Shown here one piece after another: positions 54,801-64,000 of a DNA stretch of 64,000 nt. The first letter of the stretch is position 1; the number at the start of each line of letters is the position of its first letter. Where the stretch lies: contig BCKL01000003.1 in NCBI GenBank assembly GCA_001600635.1, positions 757,923 through 821,922 on the forward strand, written 5' to 3'. This DNA comes from Leucosporidium creatinivorum (taxonomy: Eukaryota; Basidiomycota; Microbotryomycetes; Leucosporidiales; Leucosporidiaceae). The notes beneath the pieces were generated by a model. The model was not told where the DNA came from. It made no database searches and saw only the letters and a list, made by a program, of their open reading frames with translations. A program made the translations under genes and the position numbers.

Positions 54801-55805
54801 ACTCGAGGCTCCGGCGAGTGGAAGCTGACTTTTCGCCGAACAGGTCGCTCTACCACGACAATTCAAGAACTGCCGGCCAGCTACCCCTCCGAGCGAGGGC
54901 TGTCTTCAGGCGTACATGCGAGGACGAGTCGACGTGGCCTAGCATCTCGGTCAACTTGAACGAGGGCTTGATCCCTCTCGCCAACTCGAGCTTGGTGAGT
55001 CTGCGCTCCGACGTCGAGCAAGGCCGCTGTACTGACTCCATTTCCCTTGCACAGGCCGCTGGACATCCCATCACCGCTCTGCACTCCTTCGAGATCACTC
55101 GTCTCGTACAGCAAGGAGGTGAGCCTTCTCTCCTCTTTAGGCTTTCCCTCCCCTCGCTGACCCGCTTTCCCTCTCACAGCCAACACCCTTCACCTCGCCC
55201 GCTGGAAGACCTCCTACCTCCCCTCCGACCTCCGCCTCTCAATTGAGCTCTACCGCGCCGTCTCGGAGGAGTGGTTCCGCACTCAGCTCGACGAGGACGA
55301 CAGGACGTACGAGTTCTACGACGAGCGAGCAAAGGTCGCTGCTCCCGTCGGCGTGTCCATCATTGATCCTATCACAGGATTGAGGATCGTTACACCTGTG
55401 AGGGGCGCCAACTGTCAGCATCTGGAGGTGAGTTGTCGGCGCCGAGCTCGGTTCGTTTCACTCGCTGACCTTCTCTTCCTTTCTCCTTGCTCGCTCCTCC
55501 TTGACCGCAGACGTTCGACCTCGATGACTACCTCGCTCTGAACCGGCAGCAAGAGCTGGGCGACTGGTTCTGCCCTCTCCCGAGCTGTCGAGCCTACGCC
55601 CCTCCCACCTCTCTCGGCATTTGCAAATGGCACGCCGACGCGCTGACGACGGTGGAGGCAGAGCGAGTCCCCACACATACTGCTGGTGAAGTACATTACG
55701 CTGACGATGAGCATGTACAGCATCAACATCCTCGACATTGTCAAGACGGACCAGGCGCCGGAGGAGGAGGTCAAGCCGGTCGTGGTCAAGGGCGAGCAGC
55801 AGTGA
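51843..55805 (+). CDS. SP-RING (MIZ) zinc-finger protein, putative SUMO E3 ligase
   Basis: Long protein, over 1,200 residues. The N-terminal 300 residues are charged and Ser-rich with Lys clusters. A more ordered part follows (PAKIENLAEASAFLEFALAR, MVIVRALVRPSEAEEFLKAI, KLKSIGDLEFAEVCAELVEV), then a Pro/Ala/Ser linker. The C-terminal region reads GVSIIDPITGLRIVTPVRGA, then CQHLE, FDLDDYLALNRQ and WFCPLPSCRAYAPPTSLG. R-G-x-x-C-x-H-x(3)-F-D-x(3)-Y-L...W-x-C-P is the SP-RING of PIAS/Siz proteins. The second pair is C-P-L-P-S-C rather than C-P-x-C, an insertion of two residues. The final exon ends INILDIVKTDQAPEEEV and KGEQQ at 55805, reached by one more intron or a shifted frame I could not fully settle. 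Confidence 0.75.
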
Positions 55806-56028
55806 TTGCAGTGTGGTCTCTTTGTGTGCTTTGATATACTTTGCAATAGTTTTCTGGATCCGTACTCTGTGTAACAATCGCTCTATGTCCTCGTTCTCAC
55901 TTTCTCGTCGAGACTTGGCCTGTCCGAGAGCTTCAAGTCGAGCGAGAGCGACACTCCGTTCTTGCCCTCCGCCTCATCTCGTCTCGTTTCTTCGACTCGC
56001 ACGGAACGGACTCGATTAGCTAGCAAGC

Positions 56029-58227
56029 ATGTCTGTCGTGTAAGCTGGCCATCTTACACGCCTTCACACCCTCACTCGAGCTCCAAGCTGGACTTCCACA
56101 CACGCTGACCTCTTCTCTCGCTACAGCGTCACTGAACCCGTCACCTCGGGAGTCGTCCTCTTCAAGACCAGCCTCGGAGACATCCTCGTCGAGCTCTGGC
56201 CTCGCGAGGCTCCCAAGGCCGTCCGCAAGTGAGTGAACGAGCTCCCAGTCGAGGCAACAAGCTCGCGCACCTCCTTCCTCGAAGCGCTGACCTCGCTCTT
56301 TGACCTCGGCAGCTTCGTGCAGCTCTGCTTGGAAGGATACTACGATGGTCTACCTTTCCATCGCATCGTGCCAAGTTTCATTGCGCAAACGGGAGACGAC
56401 TCGGGAACTGGAGGGGGAGGCGAGAGCATCTACGATGAGGGAGAATTCGAGGATGAGATTACTCAGGTGTGTACCGAGCTTCAGGATAACTGTTGCCTGC
56501 TCCTAGCTGACCAGCTCCTCCCCACAGCGATTGCGCTTCAACCGTCGTGGACTGCTCGCTATGGCCAACCAAGGCCGCAAGAACTCCAACCTGTCGCAGT
56601 GAGTTGCTTGACCTCGCAGAAGCTAGGAGAGAGTTAAACCTCCCTACCCGCCAGGTTCTTCTTCACCCTGGACCGCGCCGACGAGCTCAACAACCGCAAC
56701 ACCATCTTCGGTCGAGTCGCAGCCGGCGACACGCTCTTCAACGTCCTCAAGCTCAACGAGGTGGAACTCGAGCCTGGAACGGACCGCCCCGTCTACCCTC
56801 CTACGATCAAGAGCGTCGAGGTCAAGGACAACCCGTTCGAGGACATTGTGCCGAGGATCACGGCCAAGGAGCGCAAGGAGCAGAACAGGGCCAAGAAGGA
56901 GATGAAGATTGAGAGGGCCAAGCAGAGGGAACAGGGCAAGAGGAAGGGTACCAAGTGAGTCGTCGTGATGGAGCTGGATCACCGCTCGGCGCTGACTCGG
57001 CTCTCCCGTTTCGCAGAAACAAGTCGTTGCTCTCCTTCGGCGCCGAACCCGAGGAGCCAGTGGACGAGTCGCTCGCCAAGACCAAGTTCAAGAGCGCTCA
57101 CGATGTCCTGGACGATGGGCGACTGAGCAAGACGGTCATCGATGACCGAGGGACTTCGGCGACGCTTCCTCCCGGCATGGAGGGACCGGCGAAGCGGCGG
57201 AGAGACGACGAGCCCAGCAAAGATGATGCTGTGAGTTCCCCTTTGCTCCCACTCGGATCTTGCTGACGGCTCTTGCTCACAGAAGCGTACCAAGGCCGCT
57301 CCTCCACCGCCTGCCGCCTCGGCGTCGAGCTTGGAGCGCGCTCGCGAAGCAAAGAAGGCAGAGGCCAAGTCGGCGTAAGCTCGCTTCCCCTTTCATCTAT
57401 TAGGATGCAGGCTGATCTCTCTCACTCGCAGTGACAAGGTCCGCGACGAGATTGCCAAGGTGCAAAACGACCTCAAGAAGATGTCGAAGAGCAAGGATTC
57501 CGACGACGAGGATTCGGGCAAGCCGAGCAAGAAGCCCAAGCGGACAGGTCCTTCCCTTCTACAACTCGAGCGAGCTCGCTACGCCAGCGCTGCGACGGGC
57601 AAGAAGAAGAAGGTCGAGGACTCAGAGGACCTCATGGGCCTGCTCGCTGGATTCCGGTCAAAGATCGCTTCCGCTGCGTCTACTGCGCCGGAAGAGGAAG
57701 AGGAGAAGGCGCCGAATGCTGCCGAGGCGCTGCTGGGTATCGAGCAGGATGGCGATAGTGGGGTGAGTTCCTGCTCGGCTCGCCTTCTCGCTGTTCAACG
57801 TTCGAAGCTGACTGCGCTCTCACAGGACGAGGGATGGCTCAGCCACTCGCTCAAGTTCCGCAAGGACGTCACGCTGGACCAACACACCATCGACGAGTAC
57901 GCCGTCCACGATCCGCTCACCAAGAACAGCGAATCGCTCGCCGAAATCAAGGAGAAGGCCGACAACCGTCGCCGTCAGTACCCTGGCGAGCGGGAGGGAG
58001 GTCGCGAGTCGGGTCGAGGGGATCGTCGAGGTGGTGGAGGAGGTGGAGGAGGATCGCGCGGCGGCTTCCAGCGGAACGAGGGCAGGGAACGAGGTGGCTA
58101 CTCGGATCGGCGAGGAGGCGGCGCAGGTGACCGCCGAGGCGACGACTGGGGAGGGGACAAGGATCGTCCAGAGGTGCGCGGCAACAGCTGGAAGCAGGAT
58201 AGGGTATCTACTACAGATCTTGCTTGA
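56029..58227 (+). CDS. CWC27: Spliceosomal cyclophilin-type peptidyl-prolyl isomerase CWC27
   Basis: First exon ATG TCT GTC GT, then after a GTAAGC intron [119 protein letters not shown] and [10 protein letters not shown]. The VTEP start and [13 protein letters not shown] blocks identify CWC27/NY-CO-10, a cyclophilin of the activated spliceosome. The cyclophilin fold is followed by the long Lys/Glu-rich C-terminus typical of CWC27 ([20 protein letters not shown], then [20 protein letters not shown]), here ending in an unusual Arg/Gly-rich tail. Eight or more introns close in frame. Genes for spliceosome factors are expected in so intron-dense a genome. Confidence 0.95.
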
Positions 58228-58345
58228 ATTGTATCCCAGTCCAAGAGCATACACTCCACTCTGGGAAAGCGCCGCCAGGCGAACTTGGGCCGCTCCGCTT
58301 CTTGTGCTCTCCAATTTCACTCGTCTCTCGCCTCGTCGACCGGCG

Positions 58346-61046
58346 ATGGCTTCTCCAGCAGATCGAGCCACTTCTCCAACGGCAGGACCTACCACCATCC
58401 TCGACGACGACCTGAGTGCCACACTCGACGCGCTCTCCCTCACCCAACAAGACGCCGCCAGCTCCTCGTCTGAACCTCCGCCTGCACCTCTCCCTCGACC
58501 TATCGCCCTCGTCCGGTCGACGTCCGAGAAGCGTCAAGCTGTACCTAATACGCTTAGCGAGGAGTTGAGCCCAGAGCGCGAGCGCACGAGCAACAGCCAC
58601 CCTCCCCCCCTCAAGTCCTCCTTCGAATCCACCTCGTCGTCACCCTTCCCAGTCACGCCAACCGACCCCAAGCTCGTTAAGCCAGTCATCAGTCCAGCCC
58701 CTCCCTCCCGACGCACCTGCGTCATATTGCAGGATGCTTGCCTACAGCATCGCTACGCCCGCAACGACGACATCGGCACGATTGTCGAGCGGCCAGAGCG
58801 GATCCGAGCTGTCAAGACGGGCGTAGCTGCTGCTTGGGCTCGATTGGAGGCGAGGAATGTCGCTCATGGAGGCACGAGATGGGAGAGACCTCAGGCGGAG
58901 CAGTCGGCGCCGAAGGAGGCGGAGGCAGAGCTCGAGAGCTTGATGTCGGGGCTGGGTCTGAAGGAGAGGAGTAAGGACGTGATTGGAGGACCTTTCGACG
59001 TCCTCTACTCGACATCCGTCCTCCCAGTCGACGACCCGGCCCTTCAATACATTCACCCGCTGCCCAATGTTCCGCCGAGCCCTCCTCCCGCTCCCTCTCG
59101 TGCCCCTTCCCCGCCGTCTCCCACTTCCTCTCGACCAACCCAAACACCCTCCACTTCTCCCTCGAAGCAAGAGCTACCGTCCGCCCCCTTCTCGGCTCCT
59201 CCCAAGCTCCCGTCCCGGCCTCCTCCTCTCGACCCTACCCTCCCCTGGCCTCAGCAGCTCGCCTCGCTCTGCAAGAATGCCTCGGCCGCTATCTCGACCC
59301 CTCCTTACTCCGAGATCCCACCTCACCTACCGCAAGGCGACCTCTACCTCACCGAAGGCAGTGAGGAAGCCATTCTCGGCGCACTCGGCGCCGTTTGCGA
59401 GGGTGTAGACAAGGTCGTCGAGGGTTCTCGGACGGGAGGATTGGGATATGATCGAGCTTTCGTTGCGATTCGCCCGCCAGGACATGTGAGTAGTGCTTCC
59501 ACTCCAGTTTTACGACTCGTCTGACCGCCTCGTCGTTCGCACAGCACTGCTGCGAGAGCCAGCCCATGGGATTCTGCTTTGTCAACAACGTCGCAGTGGC
59601 GGCTGCACATGGTAGGCGTTGGGTCTCTCTGTCACGCGTTCGAGCTTCTGCTGACTCGCCCGCTCTCTTTCAGCTCATCAACGGCACGGGGTCGACCGAG
59701 TCGTGATCCTCGACATCGACTTGGTGAGTCGACTGCCTAGGCTTGGGATTATCGCTAACGCTACTCTATCCAGCACCACGGAAACGGCACCCAAGACATC
59801 GTGTGGCGTATTAACAAGGAAGCACGGCGAGCGGCCGCCGCCATGACCAGCTCCCCTTTGAAAGGTTCGCCCAAGAAGCCTTCTCCACCGAAGCGGGATC
59901 TGCAGATCTTCTATGGCTCATTGCACGACATCTTCTCGTACCGTATGTTCCCGCCTTCTCGCCCCCCCGTAGCCTTCGCTAATCGTGCTCCAAACCTCAG
60001 CTTGCGAGGACGGAGACGAGGCTCTCGTCCACGCTGCATCTCTCAACCTCGCCGGTGGCCACTCTCAATGGATCTCGAACGTGCATCTGGAGAGTTTCGA
60101 CGAGGAGGCCGAGTTCCACGAGCGCCTCTACCCCAAGTACCGCGACGGGCTGCTCGGCGCAGCGGGCGACTTCTGTCGGCAGACAGCAACCAGCGGCGAG
60201 GAAGACCTCAGCGGTGACAAGACCCTCGTAATCATCAGCGCTGGTACGCCCTCGTGTATTGGCAGATCTCCTCGCCTGATCGCTGACTTCCCCCGTTCCC
60301 CCTCAGGCTTCGACGCTTCCCAACACGAATCCGCCGGCATGAGTCGCCACCGCCGCAACGTCCCGACTTCCTTCTTCCATCGCTTCTCTCGCGAGATCTG
60401 CCGCTTCGCCAACGAGCACTCGTCAGGCAAGGTCCTCGCCGTCCTCGAAGGAGGCTACTCGGATCGCGCGCTGTCGAGCGGCGCCCTCGCCACCATGGTC
60501 GGCCTCACCGAGTCCCCACGGCTACTGGAGAAGACTTTCCTCGTCGAGGACGGCGACGAGATGGGATGGTGGTCGGAGCCGAACCTCGGCAAGCTTGAGC
60601 GGGCATGCAAGAAACCTCGGCGTACCAAGAGCTCGCCACCCTCCGCCAACCATCCCACTACCGCGGTCGACGAAGCCTGGCTCTCCCGTACCGTCGAGAT
60701 CTTCTCCCTTATTGAAGGCGCCGAGACGACACCCGCGCTCAAACCGCCGAGGGAGAAGCAGGAGCCCGCGAGGTGGATGCAGCTACGGGAGCGGCGCCCA
60801 CGAGGGGCAGCCTCGTCTAGCGAGGTCACGCCACAGACGTCGCCCTCCAAGTCCCTCAAGACGGCAAGGAGCGGCGTGGAGATCGAGGAAGCGGGAGTTC
60901 GGTCGTCAGCGCTGGGAACTTCGACGGCGGAGCAGCAGGGGGAGGTGGAGGGCAGGCCGAACGCTGCAGGGGCGGAAGCGGGTGACGAGGTCCATCAAGA
61001 GCCAGCGCCCAAGATTCGGTTCACCTTCAAGCAGGGAGGGATCTAG
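58346..61046 (+). CDS. HOS3: Class II-type histone deacetylase HOS3
   Basis: After a Ser/Pro-rich N-terminus (ATG 58346, MASPADRATSPTAGP) the catalytic domain begins CVILQDACLQHRYARNDDIG with VERPERIRAVKTGV. Active-site blocks are RPPGHHCCESQPMGFCFVNN, VVILDIDLHHGNGTQDIVW, LQIFYGSLHDIFSYPCEDGD, IISAGFDASQHESAGMSRH and VLAVLEGGYSDRALSSGALA. The paired His, the DIDLHHG Asp/His and the GFD Asp that hold the catalytic zinc are all present. The insertion after HHGNGTQ and the overall pattern match fungal Hos3. It would deacetylate histones in the nucleus. The C-terminal 150 residues are disordered. The upstream frame open from 58031 overlaps CWC27, so 58346 is the first independent ATG. Confidence 0.94.
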
Positions 61047-61355
61047 TGCGGTCAGTCGCCGAGCACGAGTAGCGCCCCTTTGCCCTACTCAAGGGCGTCT
61101 TCTCCCCTGCCTCAGATCATTCAGTAGCTCGTAAACGTTCTGTAGCTGCAAGACACGAGCTTGCTGTGCCTCAGTAGTCCATAGCCTCGCTCGACCGAAG
61201 TGCCTCCGGCGAATCGCCTGCTCCCATCGCTTCCCGCGCATCGGCCTCATGGTCACTAACAACAACGAATTGCACTGAAAACGATACTTTGCTATGTATA
61301 TAGTGCTACACGAGCCCTCGCGGGCTTTCTATGGACATGGAGGCCCCTGCTCCTC
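61047..61355. other. Convergent 3' region (HOS3 / HSF-like gene)
   Basis: 309 bases between two converging stops. An AT-rich patch (GCTATGTATATAGTGC near 61290) could serve 3'-end formation. No gene seen. Confidence 0.4.
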
Positions 61356-62449
61356 TTAGAACGACCTACTCAGCGCCCCTCCTTCTTCTCGGCGCTTGCG
61401 CTCTTTCCGTGCTTCCTGCTTGGCCAGTCGAGCTTTGGACGGTCGAGGAACCAAGAGATGTAGCTTCGAGTCGTCGCCGCGGTGCATGTGTATGCTGTGC
61501 CATCCGCTGTAGTCGCCGATTTCCTTCGTGCCGAGCTTCGACCTCAGCTGTCCGGTAGTCAGACGGGTGAATTGGTACACCTAAGCCGCGACAGGGTCAG
61601 CATGGTATATGATGTCGGCGATAGCCCTCGACCCACGTTCAACTGCCGCGTGAAAGACGCTGAATTGGAGTGGCCGAACAGAGCTGGCAGCACCTCAGCT
61701 GTCAGTCGACGACGGTGAGCGATGATGAACGTCGTCCCTTCGGGGCTAGCGAGGCGAAAAGTGACGGAGAGTGAGGTACAAAAGGAGATGAAGGGGAGAA
61801 GACATGAAGAGAACGGGCGGAGAGAGGGGAATCAGCTAGTGCGGCGGGGGCTTCTCGAGTCGAGGTCGTTCACTCACTCCCAGGCGACTACATCAGAGTA
61901 CTCGGGACTGTTGAGCATCAAGTACAGCTTCCTCACGAAGGTTCGAGCTTGATCCGGACCCGTTGTTGACTGGGAGTAGCCAAAAGCGTCAGCAATCCTC
62001 CCACTCCCTTCCCTACTTCGCCGCTCGCTTACCTCAGGGCTGCCGACAAGCTGCTGCTGTACAGTGTCGTCGAATAGGGAGGTGCTACTAGAGTCGATGG
62101 AACTGGGTGCCCTGTGCTCGTGAGTGGTATAGAGGGGTTGGTCGACGGGGAGGAGTGGAGAAGGAAGCGACGACGAGAAGGACTGAGGCGAAGGGAAGAG
62201 GTACTGTTCGGTGGCTCCGCCTTGGCTGATCCATCGCGAGGAGTCGACAGCAGAGTGTGTAGTGGGATGTGTAGGTGGGCTGTAACGATACGGGTGATAG
62301 TGCGTGCTGGGCGGCGGTAGAGGAATGGAGAGTAGCGACTGATCGCTGCTCGGCGATGTGGGGGACGGGAGGAAGTGTGGCGGCATGTACCAGTTGAGGG
62401 GAGGAGGTGGCAACATCCCTCCAGCCTCATAGGGAGGCCAGGAGGTCAT
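61356..62449 (-). CDS. HSF-type DNA-binding-domain protein, atypical
   Basis: Exon 1 (ATG 62449, MTSWPPYEAGGMLPPPPL) encodes about 165 Pro/Ser-rich residues and then ARTFVRKLYLMLNSPEYSDV with VAW. Short exons follow: PEGTTFIIAH, then LFGHSNSASFTRQLN and VYQFTRLTTGQL, later YSGWHSIHMHRGDDSKLHLL and VPRPS. This is the winged-helix HSF pattern (FV.KL..ML...I.W...G..F....LP..F.HSNF.SF.RQLN.Y.F.K...F.RG). Unlike HSF1/Skn7 the domain is C-terminal, the recognition helix reads HSNSASFTRQLNVYQF, and no coiled-coil trimerisation region follows, only a basic KARLAKQEARKERKRREE end. It may be an SFL1-like or lineage-specific factor. Whether it binds heat-shock elements such as those of HSP104 is unknown. 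Confidence 0.8.
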
Positions 62450-63641
62450 GCCAGCGCGCGGAGAGAGGGAAAGAGCACGGTTGGCTTCCCCTCGAACCGT
62501 TCAGTTCAGCGAAGGGGGAGGGTGGGGGAGCAGCCAGGGCCGAGGCAACGGAAGTCGAGTTATCTTCTTCGATGAGCTGTCTTACAGCGTCATCCTCATG
62601 GCGTAGCTTCCTGTTACGGTAGAGGCGCGGTAACGAGGCAGAAAGCTGAAACCCGTCCGTGCAGCTGAAACGGGCAGCAAGCGCTCTTCGCCGACATGGG
62701 ACCGAGACTTGAGCAGGCGAGCAAGTCTCAGCGCTTTGCTATGCGATTCCACGCGCCGGGCGTGTAGCAAAGTACAGGCCGTCCACTCGTACTTGTAATG
62801 CACAGCACGCTAGCGCGAAACGTCGAACGGCTTCACCCTCACAAGCAGCTCGCGACCAAAGCAAGTACTAGGCGTACTCGGGTTATGAAAGGGCATGAAA
62901 GTGGGCGCTCCCCCGACAGAAGGTCGTCAGAAAGTCACCAGGAACTCTCTGTAGAGCGATCAAGGGAATCACATGGCAAACGATCTCCTTCCGCGCCTTG
63001 TGGCAGCGGGAGAGGCAGCGCGGCTGAGTTTTAAGTTGTAGCAGCCTGTCTGATGATATACATCAACCTTGGGGACGCGAGTTGCTGTCAGTACTTCGGC
63101 GCCGAGGGTGTTTGCTGACCCAGACGAGACCTGCCCCTTATGCCCCTTCAGCTTCGGCGGGGACCATCTGCGCCGAGCAGCTGACTTCCAATCTCCATAG
63201 CGGAGAGTCCGAGCGAGGAGCCACTGGGGGGCAACTCTCAAGATCGCATGCTTGTGCAATGATTTCGGCTCCCGTTTAGCCTCTCACCCACTCTCGCGAC
63301 CCTCGCGAGAGCGTGAATCCCAAAATGAATAGTCGCCGAGCGCCGAGCGCGCCTCAGGTGGCTGGGGAGCCGGGCGAAGTGCAGCGTGACAACGACGGTA
63401 ACATGAGGCCTAAAACAAGATCTGAGAGCGCTCGCTCGCTGTAAGCCCCGCAGACAGCGAGGGGATGGCCTTCGCAGGGTCGGCGCCGACGGTTAGCTCA
63501 CCAGCTCGAGATGCGAAGCTCGCGCGGGGCTGTAGATGAAAACAGAGGTAGAAATTGACAGCACTCATCGTATTTGAAGAACTGCCAGAGTGTCTGTGGC
63601 CGTATCTTGCCTTCCTCCCATCCCTTGCCCTCCTTCTCCCC
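62450..63641. other. Intergenic, no supported gene
   Basis: 1.2 kb between two minus-strand genes. The left part should be the HSF-like gene promoter. Frames of up to 96 codons have no motif. A perfect 9-bp inverted repeat with a 3-base loop lies at 63291-63311 (listed separately). Confidence 0.4.
63291..63311. repeat. Perfect short inverted repeat CTCTCGCGA-CCC-TCGCGAGAG
   Basis: Nine-base arms with a three-base loop, about 330 bases past the stop of the minus-strand gene at 63642. It could form a hairpin in RNA or be a palindromic protein site containing TCGCGA. No function can be assigned from sequence. Confidence 0.6.
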
Positions 63642-64000
63642 TCAAGCTCCTTGCCCGGGGTAGGGCCAGCTACCGCCAACATAGCCGCCCGACGTAGGAC
63701 TCAAGCTCAAGCTGGTACCGCTGCCCGCTCTGCTCCCGCTTCCACTTCCACTTCCACTCCCACTCCCACTCCCACTCCCACTCCCGCTGCCACTCGCCCT
63801 CCTGCGACTGAGGTTGGCCGAGCGCCGAGCCTGCTCCTCGCTCTGCAGGCGGTCCTGCTTTTCAATCTTCTTTTGCATGCGAGCTCGAGATGGTTTTGGT
63901 GTGAGGGAGGTGAGCACTGCGAGCAGGAAGGGTCAGCGTCTGGTCGGGGCTACTGGCGAAGGGCGCCGAGAGCGACGACTTACTGCTTCGGTCGTCACGG
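63642..64000 (-). CDS. 3' end of a gene running off the window
   Basis: The last exon reads LTSLTPKPSRARMQKKIEKQ with RLQSEEQARRSANLSRRRAS, then a (Ser-Gly)n run and a Ser/Gly/Pro tail ending YPGQGA. It joins across an intron (GTAAGT near 63984, GCTGACC branch, CTCGCAG ending 63917) to an upstream exon cut by the window edge. The basic helix before the Ser-Gly run is the only ordered part. Family not recognised. Confidence 0.6.
63731..63796. repeat. Hexanucleotide microsatellite-like run coding Ser-Gly
   Basis: Tandem ACTCCC / ACTTCC hexamers on the plus strand, read on the minus strand as alternating Gly and Ser codons. The units drift from TTCCAC to CTCCCA forms. Such runs usually vary in copy number between strains. 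Confidence 0.8.

Overview
The window is nuclear DNA of a GC-rich basidiomycete, most likely a red-yeast relative in Pucciniomycotina (Microbotryomycetes, e.g. the Rhodotorula/Sporobolomyces group). The evidence is very dense, short (about 50-120 nt) spliceosomal introns with GTGAGT-type donors, a near-invariant GCTGAC branch site and a CAG/TAG acceptor. The protein set is purely fungal, low-complexity nuclear proteins rich in Ser, Pro and Gln are common, and there is no bacterial operon structure. Lineage placement is inference. No virus-derived, LTR or DNA-transposon element was recognised.

Layout, left to right. 0.2-6.2 kb: a PMP3-like small membrane protein, a two-pore TOK potassium channel, a MYND zinc-finger protein and the AP-3 sigma adaptin. 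6.4-15.4 kb (all minus): SWI1, the ARID subunit of SWI/SNF, and two serine-rich unknowns. 15.7-17.6 kb: a mitochondrial carrier. 17.6-21.9 kb: a gene-poor stretch with an intron-containing tRNA-Gly(GCC) and a 505-base assembly gap that interrupts a possible gene. 21.9-31.2 kb: a PAQR/IZH receptor, two unrecognised proteins, SWC4/DMAP1, a GNAT acetyltransferase and a quinone-oxidoreductase-like enzyme. 31.2-38.5 kb: the HSP104 disaggregase flanked by two displaced copies of pieces of itself, an exon-intron-exon fragment on one side and an inverted promoter-plus-start-codon copy on the other. 38.5-46.1 kb: mitochondrial pyruvate dehydrogenase kinase, Mediator MED20, the ERMES/SAM protein MDM10 and a zinc polyol dehydrogenase. 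46.3-64 kb: a large unknown nuclear protein, a LYR-motif protein, an SP-RING (MIZ) SUMO-ligase-like protein, the spliceosomal cyclophilin CWC27, histone deacetylase HOS3, an unusual HSF-type protein and the end of one further gene.

The genes are not a pathway cluster. Chromatin and transcription factors (SWI1, SWC4, MED20, HOS3, SP-RING, HSF-like) and mitochondrial proteins (carrier, PDK, MDM10, LYR) are prominent, and several gene pairs share short divergent promoters.

The most interesting observations are structural. Two genes (SWI1 and PDK) appear to have their start codon split AT|G by an intron, so that unspliced RNA reads ATG-stop. Two other genes have first coding exons of only five bases. 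There is a candidate GC-AG intron in MED20, a 35-bp minisatellite inside a PAQR intron, and a short motif (TCGGCGATG) that recurs in non-coding DNA. All exon boundaries were deduced by eye from reading frame and splice signals; coordinates are outer CDS limits.
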